Origin: an uncultured Eremococcus sp.
Lineage (GTDB): Bacteria > Bacillota > Bacilli > Lactobacillales > Aerococcaceae
Length of the DNA stretch: 64,000 nucleotides
Direction: 5' to 3'
Assembly: GCA_943914835.1 (NCBI GenBank)
Contig: CALUDO010000001.1
Span: forward strand, 62,001-126,000
The notes under the pieces are model-generated. The model saw only the letters and a program-made list of their open reading frames with translations, ran no database searches and was not told the DNA's origin. The position numbers and the translations under genes were made by a program. This document shows positions 51,520 through 60,728 of the stretch, in pieces (the stretch's first letter is position 1; each line of letters starts with the position of its first letter).

Positions 51520-52887
51520 TTAAAGTGGCTCTATATGGTCCTTTTTTGTTCCAGCTTTGTCAATGTAGGGTTGGATGTCCTGGACCATTTCCAGGACACC
51601 CATGAAGTTTCCTTGGTCGTCTTGGATGGGTTGGTAGGTGATGAGAATCATCTGAGACCCCTTTTTAAACCATAAGGATTCAGATTCTCGCCGGCCCTGA
51701 GCTAGGTCTTCGATGAGTTCCAAGACCATATCAACAATCCTAGGAGGATGACAGGCTTCGATGGTTCGCCCGATTTGGCTAGGAACCCTGGCAAGGATCA
51801 TTTCTCCCTCTAAGTCTTTCTGGTTAAAGTATTGAAAGATATTATCCTTATTAACAAAGGATAATTCTATGGGAATTTGGTTCAGAATCAAGTTGGCTTC
51901 TTTGAGTGTGAGAGAACCTTGACCTAAGGGGAGGGAGGTTTCTGGAGCTATTTGCTTCATGGTTTCTTGATTAGACGCATCAGGGATCCATTCTAGGCGA
52001 ACCTTTCCTCCGGGAAGCTTGATTTCTTGTAAGTCTTGTCCAGTTTGGGTCTTAGGAGAATTTTCTTTGGGCTTGATATCGATTGGCTTGCCTGGAGTTC
52101 CTTCTTTTGCCTTATTTATCTGTGGAACCCATTCCTCTTGTGGGCGGATAATGGCATAGGGATACCGGACTGATTCTTGGGAAATTTGATACCAGTCTTC
52201 TTGATTAAGGATTTCTAATAAGATATTCAGGAGAATCTCTTCTTCTTTGAAAATCATAGCTTGGAAGTCCTGACAGAAGTCTTCAAAGCTTTCATTTAAA
52301 TTGGCAAGTAGAATTTTTGGTTTTCTATGAATTTCTTTATAGAAGTGGTCGAACTTATCGCGGATTTGGTCGTCAACCCCCCACATGACTTTTGGGGGAG
52401 CGTCATGCCCTTTATGCTCCATATGGGCAAAAAATACTTCTTCTTTGCGCTTGTAGTGGCCCTTAAATTGCCCCAATAGGTCGACTTGCCGGATGAATCC
52501 TGCCATATAATCAGGATCTTCTAGATATCCTGGTTCAGCTTCAAAGCGGTTGATAAGACGGCGAATGCGTATGATAGCCGCTTGAAAGGCCTGGTTCTCT
52601 TGTTTAAAGAGGGAGACGGGATGGCCCGGGTGATCAATATCTGCAAGGGTAAGTTTATCGATAGATTCTCTAAATAAGTTGGCGTGAACATCACAGAGTT
52701 TCATAATATCTTCAAAGCCAATCCCATTATCTTCTTCTAACAATTGATGTTCCATCAGCGAAATCTCCATGGCAGAAATATCTCTAAAGGTTTGGTTGAA
52801 TTCTTCCTGAATATTATCAGGGTTCTCGCCTTGATGAATACGAATTAAGAGGTCTTTCAAGACGGTTATGCGTTCTTTCTTAGTCAC
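51520..52887 (-). CDS. DUF438 protein with hemerythrin-like and PAS regions
   Basis: The 455-aa protein has the DUF438 N-terminal domain (about 15-80), a hemerythrin-like region with His/Glu motifs (HPVSLFKQEN; HYKRKEEVFFAHMEHKG; MWGVDDQIRDKFDHFY) that could bind a di-iron centre, and a C-terminal PAS-like domain (about 335-445: LNQIPIELSFVNKDNIFQYFN...). It starts at GTG after AAAGGAG and overlaps the upstream DUF1858 gene by 8 nt. Such pairs are common in anaerobic and facultative Firmicutes; oxygen or nitric-oxide sensing is often suggested but unproven. Confidence 0.85.
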   Translation of the reverse strand: MTKKERITVLKDLLIRIHQGENPDNIQEEFNQTFRDISAMEISLMEHQLLEEDNGIGFEDIMKLCDVHANLFRESIDKLTLADIDHPGHPVSLFKQENQAFQAAIIRIRRLINRFEAEPGYLEDPDYMAGFIRQVDLLGQFKGHYKRKEEVFFAHMEHKGHDAPPKVMWGVDDQIRDKFDHFYKEIHRKPKILLANLNESFEDFCQDFQAMIFKEEEILLNILLEILNQEDWYQISQESVRYPYAIIRPQEEWVPQINKAKEGTPGKPIDIKPKENSPKTQTGQDLQEIKLPGGKVRLEWIPDASNQETMKQIAPETSLPLGQGSLTLKEANLILNQIPIELSFVNKDNIFQYFNQKDLEGEMILARVPSQIGRTIEACHPPRIVDMVLELIEDLAQGRRESESLWFKKGSQMILITYQPIQDDQGNFMGVLEMVQDIQPYIDKAGTKKDHIEPL

Positions 52888-53113
52888 TATCAGTCACTCC
52901 TTTAATGAGGTATCCATTTTGGTCTAGGCTAGTAATAAGAACATTGAGGTCAAGTTGAATTAAGGATGCGCCTTGTCTTAAGCTAGTCACTTTTCCCAAG
53001 CTATTGACCATCACTGGATTCTTTAAGGGTTTAAAACCTAGGTCAACCAGTAAGTCAAGGATTTCTGGGTGGTCTTGCAGGGTTTGATAAACAGGTAGGT
53101 CTAAGTCAATCAT
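52880..53113 (-). CDS. DUF1858 domain protein
   Basis: The 77-aa protein matches the small DUF1858/hybrid-cluster-associated fold: DLPVYQTLQDHPEILDLLVDLGFKPL, NPVMVNSLGKVTSLRQGASL and the helical end. The same domain begins ScdA/RIC iron-sulfur repair proteins. It overlaps the DUF438 gene by 8 nt and the ThrE small-subunit gene by 8 nt, so four genes form one tight leftward operon. Confidence 0.85.
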   Translation of the reverse strand: MIDLDLPVYQTLQDHPEILDLLVDLGFKPLKNPVMVNSLGKVTSLRQGASLIQLDLNVLITSLDQNGYLIKGVTDSD

Positions 53114-53561
53114 GGGTATCCCTCTTTCTACGTTTGTATTTGATCGTTTGGTAAATTTCTAGTAAGGAGTCTGAGACAAAGACACCTAGAGCTATGGCTC
53201 CTGCAACTAGGAGGGTTTCGACTAAATAGTGCAAGGTTTGGTCAATATCATTCTGGATAAAATAGAAGGCAGTCCTGTAAATAGCAGCTCCAGGGACGTA
53301 AAGGTAAAAGGTTGGAACATAGAAAATAGTCACAGGCATTTTGAAGACACGAGCAAGGACTTGGGATAAGAGAGAGGCGGCTAAGCAGGCGATAAAAACA
53401 CTGGTCGCTACTGAAAAAAAGGGAAGGCAAGCCAAGTAGAAAGAATAGGAAATGATACCTACCCATAGAAGGGGCTTTAGACCTTGGCGGGGCGCTTCTA
53501 ATATGATTCCTGCTGTTAAGGTGACCATGGCTGCTCCAATTAACTTGAAGATTACATCCAC
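53106..53561 (-). CDS. threonine/serine exporter, small subunit (ThrE C-terminal family)
   Basis: The 151-aa protein has four to five hydrophobic segments and matches the YjjB/ThrE_2 family (VIFKLIGAAMVTLTAGIILEAPRQGL...VFYVPTFYLYVPGAAIYRTAFYFI). In split exporters it pairs with the larger YjjP-like protein. It starts at GTG inside the end of the larger subunit gene. Threonine/serine efflux is the family function; other substrates such as dicarboxylates are known for relatives. Confidence 0.88.
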   Translation of the reverse strand: MDVIFKLIGAAMVTLTAGIILEAPRQGLKPLLWVGIISYSFYLACLPFFSVATSVFIACLAASLLSQVLARVFKMPVTIFYVPTFYLYVPGAAIYRTAFYFIQNDIDQTLHYLVETLLVAGAIALGVFVSDSLLEIYQTIKYKRRKRDTHD

Positions 53562-54331
53562 GATATCACCCCATTCAATAGGAAGAGGCCAAGAGCAACA
53601 CCGATAGCAATACTAGTGGCTATAACAAAGGCATCTGCTATTCTAGCTAGGCCAGACACGTAATCTCCCTTCAAAACATCACGGATTCCGTTGGTGAAGG
53701 CCATGCCTGGATAGATAGGCATTAAGGCAGAAATTACAATAATATCACTATTAATCGAAAAGGGGAGATAGTAGACTATTCCTGTAATAAATAGAGCTGT
53801 GAGGAAGGGGGACAAAGCAGCAAACATTAAGGGATTTAAATTTAAATAGTCTTTGACCAACCTTGATAAAGCTACAATAGAACCTGCAAGGAAAGACAAA
53901 GCCAATTCAAGACCATTGGCATCGAAAAGAATGGCAAAGCCAACCACCAAGAGGATGGTAGCCAAGTCCTTGCTGAAAATAGTATATTCAGCTGCATCCA
54001 CTTGTTGCAAGAGAAGATGAGCTTGGTCAATAGATATCTCCTGGTTAGATATCTTACGTGAAATGTTATTTACCCGGTAAATCTTGTTTAAATGATTGGC
54101 CCTGTTATCTACGCGACGGACCAGGGTAATGGGGTCAATATTTGGGTCTTCATCATCTAAAGTTAACATAAGTCCTGTGGTGGTGGAGACAACCTCCGTT
54201 AAGGTAAAGCCTGACGTTCTTAAAATATGCAGGACTGTTTCTTCGACTCGATAGGATTCAGCGTGGGATTCTAACATTATTTTGCCAGCTAGGGCAGCAA
54301 CCTCAGCAATTGATTTGTAATCTGGTCCCAT
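53552..54331 (-). CDS. threonine/serine exporter, large subunit (ThrE N-terminal family)
   Basis: The 259-aa protein has a cytoplasmic N-terminal domain (about 1-115, including GKIMLESHAESYRVEETVLHIL and a TTTGLMLTLDDED block typical of ThrE) followed by about five membrane segments, one with the conserved ALMPIYPGMAFTNGIRDVLKGDYVSG. It pairs with the downstream small subunit. The ATG has AGGAGG. It begins the leftward four-gene operon and diverges from recX. Confidence 0.9.
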   Translation of the reverse strand: MGPDYKSIAEVAALAGKIMLESHAESYRVEETVLHILRTSGFTLTEVVSTTTGLMLTLDDEDPNIDPITLVRRVDNRANHLNKIYRVNNISRKISNQEISIDQAHLLLQQVDAAEYTIFSKDLATILLVVGFAILFDANGLELALSFLAGSIVALSRLVKDYLNLNPLMFAALSPFLTALFITGIVYYLPFSINSDIIVISALMPIYPGMAFTNGIRDVLKGDYVSGLARIADAFVIATSIAIGVALGLFLLNGVISWM

Positions 54332-54436
54332 ATTTCCACCTCCTATTGGATTTAAATTTAGGGTTACATTCCAATTAATGGTACCATATTAATGCTTATT
54401 TAAGAATGAAAACTAACATAAAAAGAAGGATAAAGA

Positions 54437-55261
54437 ATGCAAATTACTAAGATAGAACAACAAAAAAAGAACCCTCAAAGGTATTCTCTCTATATAGATG
54501 GAAGTTTCAGCTTGGGAATTGATGAAAGGGTCTTGGTTAATCTGGGCCTCTATAAGGGGCAAACACTGGATCAAAATCTAATCAATCAAATTCATCAAGA
54601 GGAAGGGGAATCCAAGCTCTATAATAAAACTCTAAACTACATCTCCTACCGTATGCGGTCTCTTAAAGAAGTGCAAGGCTATTTGGATAAACAAAGTAAG
54701 GAAATGGATCTTACTGAAGATAAAAAAGAAGAAATCGTTCGATTGCTTCAAAAAGCTGGATATATTAATGATGATCAGTTTGCAATCGCCTATATGAATG
54801 ATGCGGCTGGTCTTAATTATAAGGGGCCTAGACTCATCCACCGGGAGCTAGTCCGTAAAGGGATAGAGGAGGCCAGTATTCAAGGGGCTTTAGAGACCTA
54901 TCTTCAAAGTGACCAGAAAGAAAATGCAGGTAAACTCCTAGAGAAATTCTTAAGGACCAAATCAAATTTGCCGGTGAAGCAAGCCAAACGGAAAGCATAT
55001 CAGCATCTGTATCAGAAAGGCTATGAATCTGATTTAATAAATCGCTTGATAGATCAGGCCTCCTTTGAGACACAGGCTGACCAGGAAGAATCTCTCTTAG
55101 ATCGACAAGGTCAGAAATTATACCAAAGACGCCAACTGAAGTATTCAGGTTACCAACTAAAACAGAAATTATTTGAAGGCCTAGCAAGCAAAGGATTTAA
55201 CTTTGAAGCAATCCAATCCTGGTTGGAAGATCATCAAGATTGGTTTGAGGAGGGAGAATAG
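54437..55261 (+). CDS. recX: recombination regulator RecX
   Basis: The 274-aa protein consists of helical RecX repeats: ITKIEQQKKNPQRYSLYIDGSFSLGIDE at the start, the NYISYRMRSLKEVQGYL block, the DDQFAIAYMNDAAGLNYKGPRLIHRELVRKGI block and a third repeat near the end. It modulates RecA filaments. Length is usual for Lactobacillales RecX. The mutY gene starts one base after its stop, so repair genes are grouped. Confidence 0.93.
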   Translation: MQITKIEQQKKNPQRYSLYIDGSFSLGIDERVLVNLGLYKGQTLDQNLINQIHQEEGESKLYNKTLNYISYRMRSLKEVQGYLDKQSKEMDLTEDKKEEIVRLLQKAGYINDDQFAIAYMNDAAGLNYKGPRLIHRELVRKGIEEASIQGALETYLQSDQKENAGKLLEKFLRTKSNLPVKQAKRKAYQHLYQKGYESDLINRLIDQASFETQADQEESLLDRQGQKLYQRRQLKYSGYQLKQKLFEGLASKGFNFEAIQSWLEDHQDWFEEGE

Positions 55262-55262
55262 C

Positions 55263-56417
55263 ATGGCTAAGAGTAAGGAGGATTATATTACGCTTTATCC
55301 TTTGGATTGGTCTGAAAGCAAACTTCAGGACTTTCGTCAGCAACTTCTAGCCTGGTATGACAAGGAAGGACGGAGTTATTTGCCCTGGCGACAGACTAAA
55401 GATCCATATGCTATTTGGGTGAGTGAGATTATGTTACAGCAAACTCAGGTCAATACAGTGATTCCATATTTCCAAGAATTTATGGAGCTATTACCCACTG
55501 TCAAAGATTTGGCCGAAGCGGATGAAACGACCTTGATGCGAGTTTGGCAAGGACTGGGTTACTATTCCCGGGTTCGAAATATGCAGACCGCTGCCCAAAC
55601 GATTATGAAAGATTATGGAGGGCAAATCCCGAAAAGCAAAGATAAATTGCTGGACTTAAAAGGAATTGGTCCTTATACCGCAGGAGCTATTGCTTCTATG
55701 GCATTTGACCAAATAGAGCCGGCCTTGGACGGTAATTTAATTAGAATTGTGACCCGCTTGTTCGAAATTGATTTGGATGTAAGTAAGCAGAGGACCAAGG
55801 ATATACTGCAAGGGATACTTTATCAGTTAATCGATCCAAATCGACCTGGAGACTTCAACCAAGCCATGATGGATTTGGGTGCTATGATAATGACACCAGA
55901 TAATCATGCCATTGAATCGTCTCCCCTTAAGGACTTTGATATGTCTTACCAGCATGGGACCAGCCACTTATTTCCCAATAAGCCTAAGAAGGTTAAGGCC
56001 AGTCATCACAGCTATTTTGCCTACTTTATTTGTAATCAGTCTGGCCAATGGTTGATGCGGCAACATCAAGAGGGTGAGTTATTGAAGGGCCTCTACCACT
56101 TCCCTCTAGTAGAAAGTCAAGTTATTATGGAAGCGGCAAGTCAGGAGGAGCTGATCGGTCCTCTCTTGGAGGCCTTTGATCTGGATTATCAGTTAGCTAG
56201 TAAGTTGAACTTATCAAGAGCTTCCGCGCAAGTCAAACATATATTTAGCCATCGAGTTTGGCATCTCCAAGTTTTGTCTATGACCGTTGAGGATGATTTC
56301 CCAGCCCCTAGTGATTGGGTCTGGGTGAATCAAGAGCAGATGGGTGCATATCCAATCTCTAGTCTTCAAGCCAAATTATTTAAAGGGGTATCCGATAGGG
56401 GAGGGGAAGACCGTTGA
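55263..56417 (+). CDS. mutY: A/G-specific adenine glycosylase MutY lacking the iron-sulfur cluster cysteines
   Basis: The 384-aa enzyme removes adenine mispaired with 8-oxoG. The N-terminal helix-hairpin-helix part is intact (YLPWRQTKDPYAIWVSEIMLQQTQVNTVIPYF; LKGIGPYTAGAIASMAF; the catalytic Asp in FNQAMMDLGAMI). The four Cys that normally follow (C-x6-C-x2-C-x5-C) are absent: the segment reads MIMTPDNHAIESSPLKDFDM. The C-terminal NUDIX-like domain (ASHHSYFAYFICNQ..., LKGLYHFPLVES) remains. I take ATG 55263 after GGAGGGAG; an upstream frame overlaps recX. Clusterless MutY forms are known in some lactobacilli. Confidence 0.93.
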   Translation: MAKSKEDYITLYPLDWSESKLQDFRQQLLAWYDKEGRSYLPWRQTKDPYAIWVSEIMLQQTQVNTVIPYFQEFMELLPTVKDLAEADETTLMRVWQGLGYYSRVRNMQTAAQTIMKDYGGQIPKSKDKLLDLKGIGPYTAGAIASMAFDQIEPALDGNLIRIVTRLFEIDLDVSKQRTKDILQGILYQLIDPNRPGDFNQAMMDLGAMIMTPDNHAIESSPLKDFDMSYQHGTSHLFPNKPKKVKASHHSYFAYFICNQSGQWLMRQHQEGELLKGLYHFPLVESQVIMEAASQEELIGPLLEAFDLDYQLASKLNLSRASAQVKHIFSHRVWHLQVLSMTVEDDFPAPSDWVWVNQEQMGAYPISSLQAKLFKGVSDRGGEDR

Positions 56418-58159
56418 AGAAATTATTACCCTATTTTAAAGGTTATAGACTAGCCGCTTTCCTAGCTCCTCTTTTGAAATTATGTGAGGCTTTATTAGAA
56501 TTAATGGTTCCCATGCTAGTAGCTGGGATTATTGATAAAGCTTTGCCCCAAGGAAATTTGTCAGCGGTTCTTCCCTATCTACTTGCTATGTTTGCTTTGG
56601 CACTCATTAACTTAATTATGGCTGATAGTTCTCAATATTTGTCAGCTAAAGTAGCTGTGGGATTTACGGAAGCTATGACTAGGGATCTTTATCATCATTT
56701 GGTTCACCTCAGTCAAAGCTCGCTCAGACAAGTCGGCGAAGAGAGTTTACTGGCCAGGATTACTTCTGATACCTACCAGTTACAGACGGGTTTAAATACT
56801 TTTTTACGATTATTTATGCGGTCCCCATTTATTGTAATGGGAGCTCTAGTCATGGCTTTGCAAATTGATTCGACTTTGGCAAGTCATTTGATATTAATGA
56901 CAGTGATTCTCTTCCTTATAGTCATACTTCTAATGAAATTAGTGAATCCATTGTATGACCAGATTCGCCAGCAGTTTGACTACCTGGTCCGCTTAGTGCA
57001 AGAACAGGTAACTGGCTTACGGGTGATTCGCGCATTCAATAAACAAGCTCGTGAAATTAGAGCCTTTGATCAGGAGTCTCAAAGGCTAAAAAAACAACAA
57101 ATTAGAACAAGCTTACTAGCAAATCTCACTAACCCTATGACTTATCTAGTGGTTAATTTGTTTCTAGTTTTACTCTTATACCAAGCGGGTCCTCGGGTGA
57201 ATTTGGGAGAGTTGAGTCAGGGACAGGTGGTAGCCCTGATCAATTATCTATTATTGATTTTAACTGAATTGGTAAAGTTGACCATGGTGATTGCCAACCT
57301 ATCTAAATCCTGGGTCGCTGGTAAACGCTTAGATGAGTTTTTGAGTCTTCCCCTTGAAGGAAATGACATACTCTCTATTGGTCAGAATTTAGATCCCGAT
57401 ATCTTAGTGACCTTTGACCGTGTTACTTTTACCTATCCGGGCAATAGCTTAGCTAGTTTAATAGATATTGACCTAAGCCTCAATAGGGGGGAGTTTCTTG
57501 GGTTAATCGGGCCGACAGGATCGGGGAAGTCGACCCTCTTACAACTGATGACAGGAAGCTATCCACCTGATAAAGGAGAGGTTTACTTTCCCTTAACAGG
57601 GGAACCTGCTTCTAAGGAGGCTGTTAGAAATCAAATAGCTATTGTTCCTAGTCAGGCGAAAATATTTAAGGGTAGCATCCGGTCAAACCTGATGATTGGC
57701 CGAGTTGAAGCCAGTGATGATGACTTGTGGCAGGTTTTAGATGATGCACAAATGAAAGACTTCGTCTCTCAACTCCAAGATGGATTAGACAGCCCTGTAG
57801 AAGAAGGAGGCCACAATTTATCGGGTGGCCAGCGGCAACGACTCTCCCTTGCTAGAGCCCTTTTAAAACCGGCACCTTTATTAATTTTGGATGATGCCAC
57901 ATCTGCTTTGGATTATTTGACTGAGGCTAAAGTGCAAAGAGCCTTGAAAAATCGTTATAGAGATCGGACAATTTTGATGATTTCTCAAAGGATACGAACG
58001 ATAGAAGCCGCTGATCGAATTATCGTGATGGATCAAGGGGAAATTAGTGGCCAAGGTAAGCATGCGGACCTTATTGTTAAGAATCGGACTTATAGAGAGT
58101 TATATCAATCGCAAATATTGAGAGAGAGGGGGGAGGAAAGTGATCAAAGTGAAGGATAA
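56414..58159 (+). CDS. ABC exporter, heterodimer subunit with degenerate Walker B
   Basis: The 581-aa protein has six transmembrane helices and a C-terminal ATPase: Walker A GPTGSGKST, signature LSGGQRQRLSLARALL, and Walker B LLILDDATSALD where Asp replaces the catalytic Glu. That is typical of the non-hydrolysing half of heterodimeric multidrug exporters such as LmrC/BmrC/EfrA. The likely start is TTG in a TTGA overlap with the mutY stop. Drug or lipid efflux is the family role. Confidence 0.88.
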   Translation: MKKLLPYFKGYRLAAFLAPLLKLCEALLELMVPMLVAGIIDKALPQGNLSAVLPYLLAMFALALINLIMADSSQYLSAKVAVGFTEAMTRDLYHHLVHLSQSSLRQVGEESLLARITSDTYQLQTGLNTFLRLFMRSPFIVMGALVMALQIDSTLASHLILMTVILFLIVILLMKLVNPLYDQIRQQFDYLVRLVQEQVTGLRVIRAFNKQAREIRAFDQESQRLKKQQIRTSLLANLTNPMTYLVVNLFLVLLLYQAGPRVNLGELSQGQVVALINYLLLILTELVKLTMVIANLSKSWVAGKRLDEFLSLPLEGNDILSIGQNLDPDILVTFDRVTFTYPGNSLASLIDIDLSLNRGEFLGLIGPTGSGKSTLLQLMTGSYPPDKGEVYFPLTGEPASKEAVRNQIAIVPSQAKIFKGSIRSNLMIGRVEASDDDLWQVLDDAQMKDFVSQLQDGLDSPVEEGGHNLSGGQRQRLSLARALLKPAPLLILDDATSALDYLTEAKVQRALKNRYRDRTILMISQRIRTIEAADRIIVMDQGEISGQGKHADLIVKNRTYRELYQSQILRERGEESDQSEG

Positions 58160-59891
58160 AGAGCCTGCATCTTTGTTTGCATTACTTGGGCGTCAGAAAA
58201 TCATTTACCTATTATTTGTGACGAGTTTCTTGCAAGTTGGACTGACGGTATACATGCCTATATTACTGGGCCAAGTGGTTAATGAGCTGGCTGGACCTAA
58301 CCAGATTGACTTTCACGGCTTGAGTCACTTGTTAATTCAAATAATAGTGGTTGCTCTCTTGATTTCTGGGCTCCAGTATCTAAATCCTTCCTTATCGAGT
58401 CAGGTAGTTTTTAATAGTGTCACAGAATTAAGAAATCAGGTTATGGAACGAATTCACTTCCTTCCTTTCTCATATTTGGATCAAACACCAATAGGGGATT
58501 TAGTAGCCAGGGTGACCACAGATAGTGACCAATTGGCTGATGGTTTATTGATGATTTTCAATCAATTCTTTGTAGGCGGATTAACCATAGTCTTGACCCT
58601 CTTATCTATGCTGGGTCTAGATGCCTGGATGATGCTTGTAGTGGTAGGACTGACTCCCTTATCCATCATGGTGTCGCGTTTCATTTCTTCGAGATCTTAT
58701 AGTATGTTTCGAAACCAGACCCAGGCCCGAGGGATAGTTAGTTCCCAGGTGGCTGAGACTATCTCTAACCAAGACATTATTCGTTACTATAATTTCCAAG
58801 ATTCTATGGAAAGCAAATTTAATGAAGAGAATGCAGCCTATGCGAATCATTCCAAATGGGCTATATTTTACTCTGCCTTGGTTAATCCAACGACCCGCTT
58901 TATAAATGCTCTGATTTATGTTTGCTTAACCCTAATGGGATGTTTCAGAATCTTGAATGGAACATTCTCAGTAGGGGCACTGACTAGTTTTTTGACTTAT
59001 GCCAATGAATACATGAAACCTTTTAACGATATTTCAAATGTTTTAGCCGAACTGCAAGGGGCGATGGCTTGTTTTGAACGCTTAAATGGTCTTTTAAGTT
59101 TAGATCTTGACCTAGAAGTAATTCAGGAACACACCACTCTAGAAGCAGTTCATGGACGGATTGAATTTGACCAGGTTAGTTTTTCTTATCCTGGCCAAGC
59201 ACCCTTGTTTGAAAATTTAAACTTTACCATAGAACCGGGACAAACAGTGGCTATAGTTGGACCAACCGGCGCAGGTAAATCGAGTTTAATAAATCTGCTG
59301 ATGCAGTTTTATAATTTAAATGACGGTCATATTCGATTAGATGGACGAGATCTTAAGGAATATAGGTTAGGAGATTTTCGGAGTTATTTCGGGATGGTTT
59401 TGCAAGATACTTGGTTGAAAGAAGCGAGTGTGGCAGAAAACATTGCTTATGGACGACCTGACATGGACCGTGAAGAAATTGTAAAAGCAGCTCAGGCCGC
59501 CCATGCGGATCATTTTATTGAAAGTCTTCCTCAACAGTATGATACCTATTTAAGGAGGGGAGGGACTGACTTATCTTCAGGGCAGGCTCAACTCCTAGCT
59601 ATTGCCAGAGTAATCGCTAGTCAACCTAGAATTTTAATTCTAGATGAGGCCACCTCATCCATAGATAGTCTGACTGAAGTTTATGTACAAAAAGCCATAG
59701 ACCATTTGATGGAAGGACGCACTTCCTTTATTATCGCGCACCGTCTGTCAACTATCCAAGAAGCTGATTTAATTTTGGTGATGAAGGATGGTCAATTGAT
59801 TGAATATGGTAGCCACCAAGATTTGATGGCTCAGAAAACTTTCTATTTTGATCTGCAAACAGCCTATCAAAACCATCAAAAGACCTTGTAA
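58140..59891 (+). CDS. ABC exporter, heterodimer subunit with intact catalytic Glu and altered signature
   Basis: The 583-aa partner has six transmembrane helices, Walker A GPTGAGKSS, Walker B ILILDEATSSID with the catalytic Glu, but a nonstandard signature LSSGQAQLLAIARVI. Together with the upstream protein this gives one complete ATP site (its Walker A/B with the partner's LSGGQ), as in LmrCD and BmrCD. It starts at GTG after GGAGG, 20 bp inside the upstream gene. Confidence 0.9.
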   Translation: MIKVKDKEPASLFALLGRQKIIYLLFVTSFLQVGLTVYMPILLGQVVNELAGPNQIDFHGLSHLLIQIIVVALLISGLQYLNPSLSSQVVFNSVTELRNQVMERIHFLPFSYLDQTPIGDLVARVTTDSDQLADGLLMIFNQFFVGGLTIVLTLLSMLGLDAWMMLVVVGLTPLSIMVSRFISSRSYSMFRNQTQARGIVSSQVAETISNQDIIRYYNFQDSMESKFNEENAAYANHSKWAIFYSALVNPTTRFINALIYVCLTLMGCFRILNGTFSVGALTSFLTYANEYMKPFNDISNVLAELQGAMACFERLNGLLSLDLDLEVIQEHTTLEAVHGRIEFDQVSFSYPGQAPLFENLNFTIEPGQTVAIVGPTGAGKSSLINLLMQFYNLNDGHIRLDGRDLKEYRLGDFRSYFGMVLQDTWLKEASVAENIAYGRPDMDREEIVKAAQAAHADHFIESLPQQYDTYLRRGGTDLSSGQAQLLAIARVIASQPRILILDEATSSIDSLTEVYVQKAIDHLMEGRTSFIIAHRLSTIQEADLILVMKDGQLIEYGSHQDLMAQKTFYFDLQTAYQNHQKTL

Positions 59892-60006
59892 AGCTTGGTG
59901 AATATTTATAGAAGGGTGGAGTCTTGTAACTTATCCTTGATTTGGTATAATATGACAGAATATATAAGTCGAGTACTTATATGATGGTTAGAAAGAAGGA
60001 CGAGTG

Positions 60007-60561
60007 ATGAGACAACCTAAAGAAGGTGAATTCATCACTATTAAGAGTTATAAGCACGATGGCCATCTCCATCGAACCTGGCATGAGAATATGGTTTTAA
60101 AAACAAGTGAAGAATCGATTATTGCTTGTAATGACCATACCTTAGTTACTGAATCAGATGGAAGACGGTGGCGGACCCGTGAAGTCGCCTTGGTGTATTA
60201 TCATAAGAAATTTTGGTTTAATATTATCGCTATGTTGCGGAAAAAAGGTGTTACTTATTACTGCAACTTAGCCTCCCCTTATGTTCAAGATCGGGAAGCT
60301 CTGAAATATATTGATTATGACTTGGATATTAAGGTTTTTCCAGATGGGGAGAAGCGGTTATTGGACTTGGATGAATATGAACTCCATGGTCGTGAGTACC
60401 ATTATTCTAAGGAAATTGATACTGTCATTAAGTATCAAATTCAAGAGCTAGTTCGCTGGATAGAAGAGGAGAAAGGGCCATTTAATCCAGCCTACATTGA
60501 TATATGGTATGAAAGGTACTGCCAATTAACTCATCGTTATAAAGATAACAATATGAAATAG
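60007..60561 (+). CDS. DUF402 family nucleoside tri/diphosphatase (Ntdp-like)
   Basis: The 184-aa protein matches the YgaC/DUF402 family (KEGEFITIKSYKHDGHLHRTWHE, the ACNDHTLVTESDGRRWRTRE block, FNIIAMLRKKGVTYYCNLASP, and the acidic DYDLDIKVFPDGEKRLLD followed by E-x-R/Lys-rich end). Characterised members hydrolyse nucleotide tri- and diphosphates. The ATG at 60007 is chosen over the adjacent GTG; AAGGA precedes it. It stands alone. Confidence 0.88.
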   Translation: MRQPKEGEFITIKSYKHDGHLHRTWHENMVLKTSEESIIACNDHTLVTESDGRRWRTREVALVYYHKKFWFNIIAMLRKKGVTYYCNLASPYVQDREALKYIDYDLDIKVFPDGEKRLLDLDEYELHGREYHYSKEIDTVIKYQIQELVRWIEEEKGPFNPAYIDIWYERYCQLTHRYKDNNMK

Positions 60562-60728
60562 TGATGTGGATAACCTAATCCTGGTAGTAAAGAATCTATT
60601 CAAGGTTAATCAAGGACTTTTAAAGGGACTTGTGAAACTTGGAATGGATTCTTTCTTTTTCTAGTCTAAAGAGTGTATAATAAGACAATCAATAAGAAGA
60701 CTAAACTATCAAATAAGGAGTCATAAAA

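Noticed and set aside
51366..51605. Rightward 79-codon ORF with a hydrophobic start
   Set aside because: Its second half overlaps the end of the DUF438 gene in antisense, it has no clear ribosome binding site and runs through a terminator hairpin.
56414..59891. Mismatched Walker B and signature motifs in the ABC pair as signs of decay
   Set aside because: This complementary degeneracy is the normal state of heterodimeric exporters such as LmrCD and BmrCD.
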